A stretch of 64,000 bases of DNA from NCBI GenBank assembly GCA_011523795.1, contig WTFY01000010.1:186001-250000 (forward strand), read 5' to 3'. A program made the translations under genes and the position numbers. Shown here in pieces: positions 52,493-61,332 of the stretch (position 1 is its first letter; each line of letters opens with the position of its first letter). The stretch is from Gammaproteobacteria bacterium (GTDB lineage: Bacteria > Pseudomonadota > Gammaproteobacteria > UBA4575). A model generated the notes under the pieces. The model did no database searches and was not told the origin of the DNA. It saw only the letters and a list, made by a program, of their open reading frames with translations.

Positions 52493-53836
52493 ATGGAAGA
52501 AAACAAGACACTCATTGAGAAAGTACTGGATCAGGAACGCTCGGTCGAGTTTCTCAAGGGCCTCTACCGGTGGGTGGATCAGCATGTACTGAATCTCGAC
52601 AATCTCATCCAGGTCGCGGTCATTGCCACGGGCCTGTTCATCACATTTGTCCTGGCGAGGAAAATCCATGCGAAGCTTGCCGAGCTCAAGCCCTCTGAAC
52701 CCATCCGGATACAATCCTTTTTTGCCAGCCTCCTGTACAGATTTGCTGTCCCGATCCTGCTGCTGGTGTGGCTGGGGGCCTTCAAGGGCCTGTATCTGTA
52801 CCTTGAACAGCCCTGCGCCCTGGTCGAGGCCGCCATCAGCCTCACCCTGGCCTGGGCGGTGATCCGCCTGGGCTCATCGGTCATATCCGACCCGCTCATC
52901 AGCAAGAGTATCGCAACGTTCGTCTGGGGCATGGCTGCCCTGCATGTGTTCGGCCTGCTTGCCCCCCTGATCGGGTTCTTGGATGCGCAGGCGTTTCACG
53001 TCGGAGGGCACGAGCTCAGTGCATTCGATGTGATAGCGTCTGTCATTACCGTCGCGGTCTTCCTGTGGCTGGCCCTGCTGGTCACCCGGGTCATCGAGGC
53101 GCGCATCCGGGCCAGTGCCGGGATCTCGCAAACCACCCAGGTCCTGTTCACGAAAGTCCTCAAGGTTGTCATCTTTGTCGGGGCCTTCCTGCTGGCACTC
53201 GGATCCGTAGGCATCGATATCACGGCATTTGTCGTCTTTGGCGGGGCCATCGGCGTGGGACTGGGGCTTGGCCTGCAGAAGATTTTTTCAAATCTCGTGG
53301 CCGGGTTCATCCTGCTGACGGACAAATCCATCAAGCCCGGAGACACCATCAATATTGCCGGGCAGTACGGGAAGATTGAAACCCTGGGCGCCCGCTATGT
53401 TTCAGTGATCACGCGAGACGGGATCGAGCACCTGGTGCCGAACGAGGAACTGATCACCAACCGTGTCGAGAACTGGTCCTACAGCCATGAAAATGTCAGG
53501 CTGAAGATTCCCCTGGGCATTCACTATGAGTCCGATGTGCACGAGGCCATCAAGCTGTGCAGGGAGGCGGCCAGCAACGTCAAAAGGGTGCTGGCTCATC
53601 CTGCGCCCGTCTGCCTGCTGAAAGGTTTCGGGGACAGTTCCGTGGACCTTGAGATACGCATCTGGATCAAGGACCCGATGAACGGCTGTGCGAATGTAAA
53701 GAACGAGGTGTTGCTGGGAGTGTGGGATCTGTTTCATGCGCATGGCATTCAAATTCCCTATCCTCAAAGAGACCTGCATTTGAAGTCCGTCTCGAAGGGC
53801 ATCAGTTTGCCCCCTGACCCGGGTGCTGGGTCTTGA
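52493..53836 (+). CDS. MscS-family mechanosensitive channel
   Basis: A 447-residue inner-membrane channel protein. Hydrophobic segments at about 42-62, 85-110, 115-140, 150-165, 182-205 and 225-245 precede the MscS core. The pore helix carries glycine/alanine repeats (AFVVFGGAIGVGLGLGLQKIFSN), followed by the beta domain (SIKPGDTINIAGQYGKIE) and the mixed cytoplasmic domain. Such channels release solutes under hypoosmotic stress. It is monocistronic. Confidence 0.93.
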   Translation: MEENKTLIEKVLDQERSVEFLKGLYRWVDQHVLNLDNLIQVAVIATGLFITFVLARKIHAKLAELKPSEPIRIQSFFASLLYRFAVPILLLVWLGAFKGLYLYLEQPCALVEAAISLTLAWAVIRLGSSVISDPLISKSIATFVWGMAALHVFGLLAPLIGFLDAQAFHVGGHELSAFDVIASVITVAVFLWLALLVTRVIEARIRASAGISQTTQVLFTKVLKVVIFVGAFLLALGSVGIDITAFVVFGGAIGVGLGLGLQKIFSNLVAGFILLTDKSIKPGDTINIAGQYGKIETLGARYVSVITRDGIEHLVPNEELITNRVENWSYSHENVRLKIPLGIHYESDVHEAIKLCREAASNVKRVLAHPAPVCLLKGFGDSSVDLEIRIWIKDPMNGCANVKNEVLLGVWDLFHAHGIQIPYPQRDLHLKSVSKGISLPPDPGAGS

Positions 53837-53996
53837 TTCCCTCGTGTATCGCCTGCATGTTCAGCAATGGTTCGGTGATCACTTTTGTCCGTGGCCACTG
53901 CGGACATCTCCAATGGATATCGTTCTCGTGATCTTGGCGATCCAATATTTCAGCATTGGGGCCATCACAGACCGCGCATGGATGGGAGTCAGGCAT
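53802..53996 (-). CDS. Possible small Cys/His protein downstream of the AbiEii-like gene
   Basis: A 64-residue frame whose ATG overlaps the stop of the AbiEii-like gene by 8 nt and whose end overlaps the MscS gene on the other strand by 35 nt. It contains CAVC and further Cys/His/Trp (HWRCPQW), suggestive of a small zinc ribbon. The overlap at the start favours translation by coupling; the antisense overlap is against it. Unconfirmed. Confidence 0.35.
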   Translation of the reverse strand: MPDSHPCAVCDGPNAEILDRQDHENDIHWRCPQWPRTKVITEPLLNMQAIHEGIKTQHPGQGAN

Positions 53997-55017
53997 GAGT
54001 AGGCTCTGCGTTCAATAGGTTGGCCTTGGTCTCGAGGTTTCGTATGTCGTCGATTAGGGTGTCAAACTCCGGTGCTCCGACGCGGATCATCCCGGCAAGT
54101 CGCATGGCCTCGTAATCCGATTTCAGAGGGACTAACTGGTCTTTGTCGGGAACGAGTCGCAGCCTCCCATCCAGGCAATGGTCATAGTGGGCGTAGCTCG
54201 CATTGAAGAAGACTGTCTTGTAGCGGAGAACATCCTCAAGCACGCCGCGGTCATTGAGGGTAGCACGTCCTGTCTCGTGTGAAGCGATGGACGCTAAGTC
54301 GAACCAGTGCCGGGAAAGTCGATCCGGGCTGGCCGCTAGTCGGCGCCGGTGGCATTCGACATGTATTAGTGTGGCCTTCTCCCAGAAGGTTCGTACAGGA
54401 GAGAGGACCGTGACGGCTGCCTTGGGATAAGCTAGGCGAGGGGTAAGCTCGGCAATGTCGGGTGTGATCTCGTGAAGTTCGTTCGGTTCAATCGCGTTGC
54501 GTCCACCAAATTCGAGCAGCACATCGGTTTTGAGGTAGTCCACTGGGTTCTCGACCGCCGACGGATAGGTAAATCGCACCTTCTCACCGTCTTCATCAAT
54601 GCGTATGTCGTGTTGGTTGGCGGTCGCAAGCTCTTTACAGGCACGTGTAAGCCCAGGAGCAACGGTCTCATGGATATGATCGCTGACATAGGATTGCAGG
54701 CGCACGCTGAATTTCCTGTTCGCGTTATTGCTGACGCCTTCAGCAAAGGGGTCATGGTCCTCTCCGAATGCCCGATAATCGAGGGTGATATCCACATCCT
54801 CTGAGAAGCGGTCGATGATGCCGTAGACCTTTGAAAGGGAAGTGCCTCCCTTGAAAACCATCGGGAGACGACCGGGCATGGAGAAAAGGGTCTGTAGGAC
54901 CCAGCAGATCCAGATGTCCTTCTCGAGGATTGCGGCAGGCCGCCCGGTTTGGTTCGCACAGGTATTGAGAATGTCTCTCTGATCCTTGGCATCAAGGGAT
55001 AGGAAGGCATCAGGCAT
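53989..55017 (-). CDS. AbiEii-like nucleotidyltransferase toxin
   Basis: A 342-residue member of the AbiEii/AbiGii nucleotidyltransferase family, the toxin of AbiE-type abortive phage-defence toxin-antitoxin systems. The catalytic motif lies near residues 50-75: FKGGTSLSKVYGIIDRFSED followed by VDITLD (GS-like loop and metal-binding acidic pair). The ATG at 55017 overlaps the AbiEi-like stop by 8 nt. Family toxins modify tRNA or act as GTP-dependent transferases. The antitoxin gene lies directly upstream. Confidence 0.88.
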   Translation of the reverse strand: MPDAFLSLDAKDQRDILNTCANQTGRPAAILEKDIWICWVLQTLFSMPGRLPMVFKGGTSLSKVYGIIDRFSEDVDITLDYRAFGEDHDPFAEGVSNNANRKFSVRLQSYVSDHIHETVAPGLTRACKELATANQHDIRIDEDGEKVRFTYPSAVENPVDYLKTDVLLEFGGRNAIEPNELHEITPDIAELTPRLAYPKAAVTVLSPVRTFWEKATLIHVECHRRRLAASPDRLSRHWFDLASIASHETGRATLNDRGVLEDVLRYKTVFFNASYAHYDHCLDGRLRLVPDKDQLVPLKSDYEAMRLAGMIRVGAPEFDTLIDDIRNLETKANLLNAEPTHA

Positions 55018-55615
55018 GGACCGAATCCTCGTTAGCGGTATTGAGAGCCACTGCCATCCAGGCCGGAACATCGGCTGTGCGGAGTTTCTCGAACTCTTCC
55101 TTACTGAGGGCGGTGCGAATTGCAGTAACCGTGCTGGGGGTCACGTTGTCCTTGCCGAGATACCAAAGGGCAGCAAGTGCAAGCCCCGAAGCTTCACCGG
55201 CAAATTGCAGCCGCCGTCGGTTTGAGGTGTGGATCAGCTTTACTGTGATGTTGGCAATGTGGATTGAGCGGCTCGAGGCACTGGTATGATAGACCGGCAT
55301 GACCGGCATCTGGGTGCTAAGCCCGAAACGGCGCGCAGCTTCAGCACCGTGCACCTGAATGGTCTCGCCATTCGCTGCAGCAATGGTACTGACCACCTCT
55401 GCGACACCGGGATAAACTGTGCCAACAAACCGGTTTTGCTTGGGACGAATGAATACACCGCGGGAAAGGCGTTCGATTTCACCTCCTTTGACGATCCGTG
55501 AGAGGGCACGATCTACGGCACTTCGTGGCCCGTAGGCAGTGAAGCACGAGGTCGTGAAAGGCTTGCCTTTCGGCAGCTTCCGGATATGAGCACGAACTGC
55601 TTTTGCTATAGACAT
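55010..55615 (-). CDS. AbiEi-like antitoxin/regulator
   Basis: A 201-residue DUF6088/AbiEi-like protein. An N-terminal winged-helix-type domain (RSAVDRALSRIVKGGEIERLSRGVF) precedes a helical domain. AGGAATCTC lies before the ATG at 55615. By analogy with AbiEi it represses its own operon and counters the toxin downstream. It overlaps the toxin gene by 8 nt. The pair sits in accessory DNA, beside the Rieske fragment. Confidence 0.85.
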   Translation of the reverse strand: MSIAKAVRAHIRKLPKGKPFTTSCFTAYGPRSAVDRALSRIVKGGEIERLSRGVFIRPKQNRFVGTVYPGVAEVVSTIAAANGETIQVHGAEAARRFGLSTQMPVMPVYHTSASSRSIHIANITVKLIHTSNRRRLQFAGEASGLALAALWYLGKDNVTPSTVTAIRTALSKEEFEKLRTADVPAWMAVALNTANEDSVHA

Positions 55616-55672
55616 GACGAGATTCCTATTTGTCTTAAAATATACTAGTTTTTCGGACATAAATCAAGCTGA

Positions 55673-56023
55673 TCAAGCCCCGTTTCTGGTCTTCCATCCG
55701 GACGCAAATGCAGACCACAGGCCGGAATCAGAGGAGTCATTTCGGCTGCTGTCTTGGAATCCGTGAAAAGAGTGACTATCGTTGTATCGGATGGATGCGA
55801 TCACGATTACGTCACCATCCTTAAGACCCCGCTGCTTCGCATTCTGCACAAGGCTTTCAATGAATGCTCGTCTCTGGAATACAAGGCCCGTTGGCCAGAC
55901 GAAGGTCAGAAATTCACTGACTGCATGGACCTGAGAAAGGGGCTCCTCTTGACCCGCCAGCTTCGCATTCAGTGTGGTACTGAAAAGGGGTGATCCTAAA
56001 TCGTCCTGACTTTTCACATACAC
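55673..56023 (-). CDS. Hypothetical protein
   Basis: A 116-residue frame between the antitoxin and the Rieske fragment. The middle (QRRAFIESLVQNAKQRGLKDGDVIVIASI) reads like folded protein, but the N-terminal third is irregular and no good ribosome site is seen. No family recognised. Confidence 0.35.
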   Translation of the reverse strand: MYVKSQDDLGSPLFSTTLNAKLAGQEEPLSQVHAVSEFLTFVWPTGLVFQRRAFIESLVQNAKQRGLKDGDVIVIASIRYNDSHSFHGFQDSSRNDSSDSGLWSAFASGWKTRNGA

Positions 56024-56064
56024 TGGGACGTACCCAGGGAACTGGTCACCTGGGGCCAGGTTCG

Positions 56065-56577
56065 CTACATGTCCTCGACCTGCAATTGTTCACGCCCCGT
56101 TTCCGATCGGTACACATTGTGAAAATGTTGCAGTGCCGCTTCGTTCCGTCCGGACACGACTTTCGACTGAATCCCACGCTCTGCATTTAACTGAACTTCC
56201 TCCAGCATCGCGTAGTCCTGATTTTCGACAACATCCCTGAATCTTGCAAGTCTGTCCTCATAGGACATCCCGTGCTCTTCGAAGTGCTTTTGTATCTTGG
56301 GGTCGATGTACCAGGTATGAACCGTCCGAGATTGCGAAGGTGAGCCTCCAAGAGGGAAGATGCGCATCAGATTGATCTCTCGATTGGCGAACACCCTGCG
56401 GAGATTCCTTTCGAACTTGTCGAATGTCTGCACGTTCGCGTGCACCTCCTTGGCCGCGGTATCTCGGTGAAGATGTTCCGATAGTTTCCAAGAAACCATG
56501 TCGTTCAGAATGATCCATAAATCAAGATCCCGTGATGTGCCGCGAAATCGGATGAACCTCCGCTCGGCACGAAATTG
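56065..56577 (-). pseudogene. C-terminal fragment of a Rieske-type aromatic ring-hydroxylating oxygenase alpha subunit
   Basis: The frame is open from a stop at 56578 to 56065, but the first ATG in frame is at 56499. The coding-looking part includes LDLWIILNDMVSWKLSEH before that ATG, showing that the 5' end is lost. The C-terminal half carries TVHTWYIDP, FRDVVENQDYAMLEEVQLNAE and RNEAALQHFHNVYRS, which resemble the catalytic-domain tail of Rieske non-haem oxygenases. The Rieske domain and the iron ligands are absent. Identification rests on motif memory. Confidence 0.55.
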
Positions 56578-56905
56578 TCAGTCCCATGACGCCAAAGTAG
56601 CCAGAGCTAGCTCGCCCCAATTCCGTCGCGCCACCCATCCCTTGACGAACGCAAGCGCCTGCGAATGTATTCTCCGCGCCTTGCCGAAGTGCGGCCGAAC
56701 GCTGTCCATGCATGCAATCTCAGAGTTCGTCGTCGACATGGTCCTCTATGTCAAGGTGCCTGTGGTATCGATCGTGATGTCCGCGGGCGTAGTCGTGTTC
56801 GCAGCCCAGAAAATCGACTGCGCAATCTCTGACGCTGTAGCATCCATGTCGATCTTGCAGGCAATAGGTCGGCCATGTTTTTCTTGATCATGGCTTGTCT
56901 ATTTA

Positions 56906-57127
56906 TCAATGGCTGGCCAACTCCATCATAAACAATGTCACACCCAAAATGATTACGAACGCAGTAACGGCCAGGATGATAGACAAAATCGACCCGAAGG
57001 GGAGGGCTTCGATCATCGCGTGATAACGGTCCGACAGGTAGAGCACCCATCCGGGAGGTGGTTTCTTTTCCTTTCTTTTGCGTGGAACAGCGTGCTGCAT
57101 AAAATCGGATACAACGATGCTTTTCAT
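56906..57127 (-). CDS. Small single-pass membrane protein coupled to the lipoprotein gene
   Basis: A 73-residue protein with a basic N-terminal half (RKRKEKKPPPGW) and one C-terminal membrane helix (LSIILAVTAFVIILGVTLFMM). Its ATG overlaps the stop of the lipoprotein gene by one base (TGATG), which favours translational coupling. No family recognised; an inner-membrane partner of the lipoprotein is possible. Confidence 0.5.
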   Translation of the reverse strand: MKSIVVSDFMQHAVPRKRKEKKPPPGWVLYLSDRYHAMIEALPFGSILSIILAVTAFVIILGVTLFMMELASH

Positions 57128-58089
57128 CACTCGCCAAAGGTGTTCCACAGACCAAAGAACCGGCCGCGTGCTCCGCCTGACTCCATGAAATCAGCGCGGT
57201 AAATGCCAGTCACGAGTCTCGGGTTGCCTTGATCGTCTGGGATGTTTGAAAACTGTCCGCCATAAAATCCTTTCGTAGTGGTAACCTCTCTAACCACGTG
57301 TTCAACGGACACATCGTTTGCCGAAAAGGTGCCATCGGGATTATAGGGTGACGGACCAAAGCGCAACCGGTAACCCGTAGGGTCAGCCCTTAACGCGTCC
57401 ACGTTTTGCGTTAAAGCTGCATAGTGAAAGTCTTGAACCGCGATTTCACTGTCACAGCCTACGCAGCCCTTGAGGGTGCCCCGGGTGAAATCGGCAGTAA
57501 ACCGGGTCTGGCTCACAAATTCGGTAACTGAGTATTCCTTATTGTCATCCAGATACTGGTAAATTCCGCTTGTCCTGCCCGCATAGGTTGCGGTGCCGGT
57601 AACCGGCATGTCTGGAGGATGATTGATGTCGAGTTCAGGCCCATCTACAAAAAAGATTCCGTCTTCCGATTCAAATAGATCAAATTGGTCAGGATGGCCG
57701 GGATACAACATCCACCAGCCGCCAGTGAGGTAGTCTGAAGGATTGTCTTCATCCCAGCCCACAATTGCATACGCCAGTTGTGTCTTGTCCGTTTCACGCC
57801 TGATCATGAGCCAGGTCTGGCCTGTATAACCTGGAATGGAGGATTCAAAGTCCTGCTGCGACACACCGTCTTCGGCCGTATTGATCGTATATTCAGCACC
57901 ATCCTCTCTGGGTGGTACACGCATGCCCCAAGTGGTGCCATCAAAGGCTGTAAGTCGTTCGGTAAACTGGATGGTCGGCTGGAAGGCGCTTCCTCCGGAC
58001 ATGCACCCGGATAACAGCAGTGCGAGCACAATGGCACAGGGCAGGTAATGCCTTCTTACCGGTCCCTTGGCGATTTGGACAATTAGCAT
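57127..58089 (-). CDS. TbpB-like surface lipoprotein, paralog 3
   Basis: A 320-residue lipoprotein with a lipobox LLLSGC (Cys29) after an 11-residue positive n-region and a membrane stretch. The C-terminal part has the barrel pattern TADFTRGTLKGCVG, then GFYGGQFSNIPDD and GRFFGLWNTFGE, and MPVTGTATYAGRTSGIY, matched by MPVSGTASYSGITGGVY in the protein at 61333. It lies directly downstream of structured element copy 2 (27 nt between tail and ATG). A surface ligand-binding role is inferred from the family. Confidence 0.8.
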   Translation of the reverse strand: MLIVQIAKGPVRRHYLPCAIVLALLLSGCMSGGSAFQPTIQFTERLTAFDGTTWGMRVPPREDGAEYTINTAEDGVSQQDFESSIPGYTGQTWLMIRRETDKTQLAYAIVGWDEDNPSDYLTGGWWMLYPGHPDQFDLFESEDGIFFVDGPELDINHPPDMPVTGTATYAGRTSGIYQYLDDNKEYSVTEFVSQTRFTADFTRGTLKGCVGCDSEIAVQDFHYAALTQNVDALRADPTGYRLRFGPSPYNPDGTFSANDVSVEHVVREVTTTKGFYGGQFSNIPDDQGNPRLVTGIYRADFMESGGARGRFFGLWNTFGE

Positions 58090-58116
58090 GATCAGGACAC
58101 CAATACCGGTCCCATA

Positions 58117-58261
58117 GGTGCCGGGCCATTGCTAATATCTACTAAGAAGTGGAAATCTCTGCTTATTTCCCAAGCAGGTAAAGTAAAGCCTTTTGCCTTG
58201 CTTTATACAGGTGTTGTATTCAGCAGATAACCCGGCTTCGGGGTCTTAGTAGTATTAGCAA
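58117..58261 (-). ncRNA. Candidate structured RNA element, copy 2
   Basis: On the minus strand the closing stem joins 58261-58244 with 58147-58129 (18 bp, one bulged base). Then ACCC/GGGT hairpin (58244-58229), the core CTGCTGAATACAACACC (58226-58210), an inner AAAGC/GCTTT hairpin, GGGAAATAAGC and the closing strand. The tail AATGGCCCGGCACC (58130-58117) carries GGCCCGGC, complementary to the hairpin's GCCGGGTT (six Watson-Crick, two G-U). It ends 27 nt before the lipoprotein ATG, so it may be the lipoprotein's leader. Confidence 0.72.
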
Positions 58262-58268
58262 GAGAAAG

Positions 58269-58277
58269 CGTATAACA
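58269..58277 (-). promoter_or_regulatory. Extended -10 promoter of structured element copy 2
   Basis: On the minus strand TGTTATACG ends 7 nt before the first base of the closing stem, the same spacing as in copy 1. TTGACA occurs nearby (58282-58287) but too close to serve as its -35. Confidence 0.55.
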
Positions 58278-58432
58278 GGCTGTCAACCACATGAAGTAAG
58301 TTATACTGATACGGGCATCGGTTTTATTTATGCCAAAACATCAGGATGTGCCGACACTGCGGGATACGACCTGTGTTGGCCGATCCTTGCAGGCGAAGCA
58401 CCCGGTTCAGGAGATCAATGCGATGATACGGG

Positions 58433-58726
58433 TTACTGCTGTGCCATGCGGTAGCCGACCCCGCGCACATTCAGGATGTAGGTCGGCCGGGCCGGTTCAT
58501 CGCCGAGCTTGCGGCGGAGCTGTTTGATGAAGGTGCGGATCCGGTCCGGGTCACCGGAGTCCGGACCGCTCCACATCTGGCGGATCAGCAAGTCGTAGTG
58601 CACTACCCGCCCCACGTTTTCCGAAAGTATGCACAGAAGATCGTACTCCCCGGCAGTCAGGGGCACGGGGTGACCGGCCAGGGTGACCTTGCGTTGCTCG
58701 TAGTGGATGACCAGGCTTCCATTCAC
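58433..58726 (-). CDS. OmpR/PhoB-type winged-helix DNA-binding domain, separate ORF
   Basis: A 97-residue protein that is only the effector domain of OmpR-family regulators: LTAGEYDLLCILSENVGRVV, the recognition-helix region RIRTFIKQLRRKLGD and the wing NVRGVGYRM. Its GTG start overlaps the hybrid kinase stop by 4 nt (GTGA). In related proteins this domain is fused to the preceding receiver; one extra base near 58730 would join NRNPF to VNGSLVIHY. Output of the system is therefore a separate chain, or the gene is frameshifted. Confidence 0.85.
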   Translation of the reverse strand: MNGSLVIHYEQRKVTLAGHPVPLTAGEYDLLCILSENVGRVVHYDLLIRQMWSGPDSGDPDRIRTFIKQLRRKLGDEPARPTYILNVRGVGYRMAQQ

Positions 58727-60771
58727 GAAGGGTTCCGGTTTGCCTGCCTGCGAAGGGCCGCCTGGATCCTCGCCGCCAGTTCCGTGGCCGAAAAGGGCTT
58801 GACGAGGTAGTCGGCAGCACCTCTCTCCAATGCATTGGCGATGGTCTCGTCCCTTCCGTAGGCGGAGATGAAGATGACCGGCACATGGGACAGTTCGGGG
58901 ACGTGTTCCATCAACCAGATTCCGTCCGTTCCGGGCAATACCAGGTCCAGCAGGACCAGATGGGGTTTTTCCGTCTGCATGATCTGAGACAGTTCCCGGT
59001 GTTCGCTGGTGACGATGGGAGAGTAGTTCTGTGCCGCGAGCGCATCCCGGATGAAGCGCAGCATCTGCGGATCATCGTCGACCACGAGAATACGCTTGGG
59101 TGCCTCCCCCTTTTTGGAGGGCGGGTGCAGGTTATTCTTGGGAGCGCTCGAAACGGCCCCGCTGTCGGGCGCATCGGTCACCGGAATTGTGAAGGTGATA
59201 CGCGTCCCTTGGCCTACTCCGCCGCTTTCGGCCCAAATGCGGCCCCCGTGGGCCTCCACCAGCCCCTTGCAGATGACCAGGCCCAGGCTGCCGCTGATCC
59301 CCGGCGCCCTGTCACCACTGAGATGAGAGTATTTCTGGAACAGGTTCTCCAGTTCTTTCGGGGACCTGCCCCATCCTTCATCGCAGACCGAGACCGCGAC
59401 GTGCACGTCGTCACGTACCGCGGTGACCCGGATGGGGGAGGACTCCGGCGAGTGCGCCGATGCGTTGGAAAACAGGTTGGCAAGGACCTGTACGATGCGC
59501 AGGCTGTCTACCATCACTCGAGGCAGGTCCGGCGGCAGGTCAATCAGGATGGGGTGCCCCCTGCCCCCGCTCAGAAAGGTGTTCCTCGCCTGGTCCACCA
59601 AGTCCGCCAGTTCCATGGAATTGGGATTCACCGACAGCGTGCCCATGTCGATGCGCCCCGCGTCCAGCAGGTCACTTATCAGGCTTCGCATGTGATCGGA
59701 CTGCTCGTCGATAATGTGGAAAAACTGGTGTATCTCCGTCAGGTCCAGGGGCTGCTGAGCGTTCAGGACGGTAGATGCCGACCCCTTGATAGAAGCCAGC
59801 GGTACCCGCAGCTCATGGCTGACCATGCTCGTGAACTCTGCCCGCATGCGGTCCAGTTCTTCGAGCGGCGCCAGGTCCTGCATGGTGACGACCACTGACT
59901 CGACCACGTTGTCGGCAGAAAAGATCGGTGTGGCGTTGATGAGTGCTTTCACACTTCGACCGTCGGCAACTGAGAACATGACTTCCTCGGAGCGCATTGT
60001 CTCGCCGGTATTCAGCTCCCGTACCAGCACGAACTCGTCGAGAGTGACCTCGCGTCCATCCGCGCGCGTGTAGGTCATGACTTCCATCAGCTGCTCTATG
60101 GAACGTCCAGGCGTACGCAGGACCTCGAAAATCCGCCTCGCCTCCCGGTTGAATGACACGGGATTGCCGGACCGGGCATCAAAGACCACAACACCGATCG
60201 GTGAGGTTTCGATCAGGGCCTCAAGGTTGGCACGGACCCGCTGTTCGTCGTGGTATACCCAGGCGTTCGTGATGGCCGTCCCCGCCTGCGAGGCAAACAG
60301 CACCAGGATCTCTTCGTCTTCGCCCGTGAACTCCTGTGCACCTTCCTTTTCCGCGAGAAAGAAGTTGCCCACGTGTACGCCCCGGTGACGCATCGGGGTG
60401 CCCTGGAAGGTCTTGGACCGTATTAACTCCGCTGAGAAGCCGAGTGAGCGTACGTAGGCGGGCAGGTCCGCAAACCTCACAGCTCCAGAAAGATGTCGGA
60501 AGTATTCGAACAGCCGTGGCCCGTCGGGCCACTGCACGAACTGCTGGTGCTCTTCCTCGGTAAAGCCGGAACTAATGAAGTCTAGGATCTGCCCCTCCTC
60601 ATCGAGGGTCGTGATGATGCCGTAGCGGGCATTGGTCAGTGTGCGGGCGCTGTCGACCACCTCATGCAGGACAGTATTGATGTCGAGGCTCGAGTTGATG
60701 CGAAGAATCGCCCCGCTCAGCTGCGAGATCCGCTCCCGTAGTGCCTCGATCTCGCCATTGTGATTCTTCAA
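58723..60771 (-). CDS. GAF-PAS hybrid histidine kinase with C-terminal receiver domain
   Basis: A 682-residue cytoplasmic sensor with no membrane segment. Domains in order: coiled start, GAF (about 25-170), PAS (about 180-300), HisKA with SHELRVPLASIKG (phospho-His), HATPase with NLFSNASAHSP (N box) and the G boxes, then receiver (about 555-670) with VVDDDP, phospho-Asp in LLDLVLPGTDG and Lys in DYLVKPFSA. A diffusible ligand or redox signal is likely. The DNA-binding domain is the next, overlapping ORF. Target genes unknown; the nearest divergent gene is the lipoprotein at 61333. Confidence 0.92.
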   Translation of the reverse strand: MKNHNGEIEALRERISQLSGAILRINSSLDINTVLHEVVDSARTLTNARYGIITTLDEEGQILDFISSGFTEEEHQQFVQWPDGPRLFEYFRHLSGAVRFADLPAYVRSLGFSAELIRSKTFQGTPMRHRGVHVGNFFLAEKEGAQEFTGEDEEILVLFASQAGTAITNAWVYHDEQRVRANLEALIETSPIGVVVFDARSGNPVSFNREARRIFEVLRTPGRSIEQLMEVMTYTRADGREVTLDEFVLVRELNTGETMRSEEVMFSVADGRSVKALINATPIFSADNVVESVVVTMQDLAPLEELDRMRAEFTSMVSHELRVPLASIKGSASTVLNAQQPLDLTEIHQFFHIIDEQSDHMRSLISDLLDAGRIDMGTLSVNPNSMELADLVDQARNTFLSGGRGHPILIDLPPDLPRVMVDSLRIVQVLANLFSNASAHSPESSPIRVTAVRDDVHVAVSVCDEGWGRSPKELENLFQKYSHLSGDRAPGISGSLGLVICKGLVEAHGGRIWAESGGVGQGTRITFTIPVTDAPDSGAVSSAPKNNLHPPSKKGEAPKRILVVDDDPQMLRFIRDALAAQNYSPIVTSEHRELSQIMQTEKPHLVLLDLVLPGTDGIWLMEHVPELSHVPVIFISAYGRDETIANALERGAADYLVKPFSATELAARIQAALRRQANRNPS

Positions 60772-61332
60772 TGGTTTCTCCCAAACTCTAAAAAACCAGG
60801 ATGCTGAGTGCCTGGATGCTGGGTCCTGGTCGCAGGGACCTGTGTCGGCACCGGCAACGCTTTTCCAGGCGTAAATCTTCAGGTGTTCCCCGAAATTCTC
60901 ATAATTCTTTGGCTTAGCCTCACAAGAATCTCATAAAGCTGCAGTTAAAATCAACGCGCAAGCTTGGCAAAGCTAAGAAGTGGAAAAGCTCAAGCATAAG
61001 GGTGCGCGACTCCCAAATTCAGCACGGAATTCATGGGATGCGCGCACCGCGTGTTTGGCCTGATTCAGGTGCGTGGGGATTACCGAGGAACCTGGTACTG
61101 CTAATGGTTCTTTACGCTTGTGGCACATGTGCTTCACGCACCTGAACATTCGTGAATGCACAATGAATTCGGCTGTACGGGCGGATCAGGGTCCAGCAGG
61201 CGCATCCTGGATGCTCCAGTCGGCAACTTGGATGAACTGCAGGCCATCCCCACCGGGTACGAGTTTCATTTCGGTCCCGGGCCCCATAACCCGGATGGAA
61301 CGTTTCAGCACGGCGCCTGGAGGCAATGAACC
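60772..61332. promoter_or_regulatory. Divergent region between the hybrid kinase and lipoprotein paralog 4
   Basis: No gene is supported in these 561 bases. A perfect 12-bp inverted repeat, TTCAGGTGCGTG (61064-61075) and CACGCACCTGAA (61135-61146), encloses 59 nt that contain a GAACC/GGTTC hairpin; followed by CATTC-GT-GAATG. It has the outline of the three-copy element (closing stem, inner hairpin, tail hairpin) but not its conserved core. Confidence 0.45.

Noticed and set aside
53885-53910. Similarity of CCGTGGCCACTGCGG to the start of the long direct repeats
   Set aside because: Match is limited to about 13-15 bases and lies in a different context.
40888-58261. MITE explanation for the three-copy element
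   Set aside because: The terminal stems differ in sequence between copies, and no target-site duplication was seen; kept only as an alternative to test.
58117-58261. Retron msr-msd explanation for the structured element
   Set aside because: No reverse transcriptase gene is adjacent to any of the three copies.
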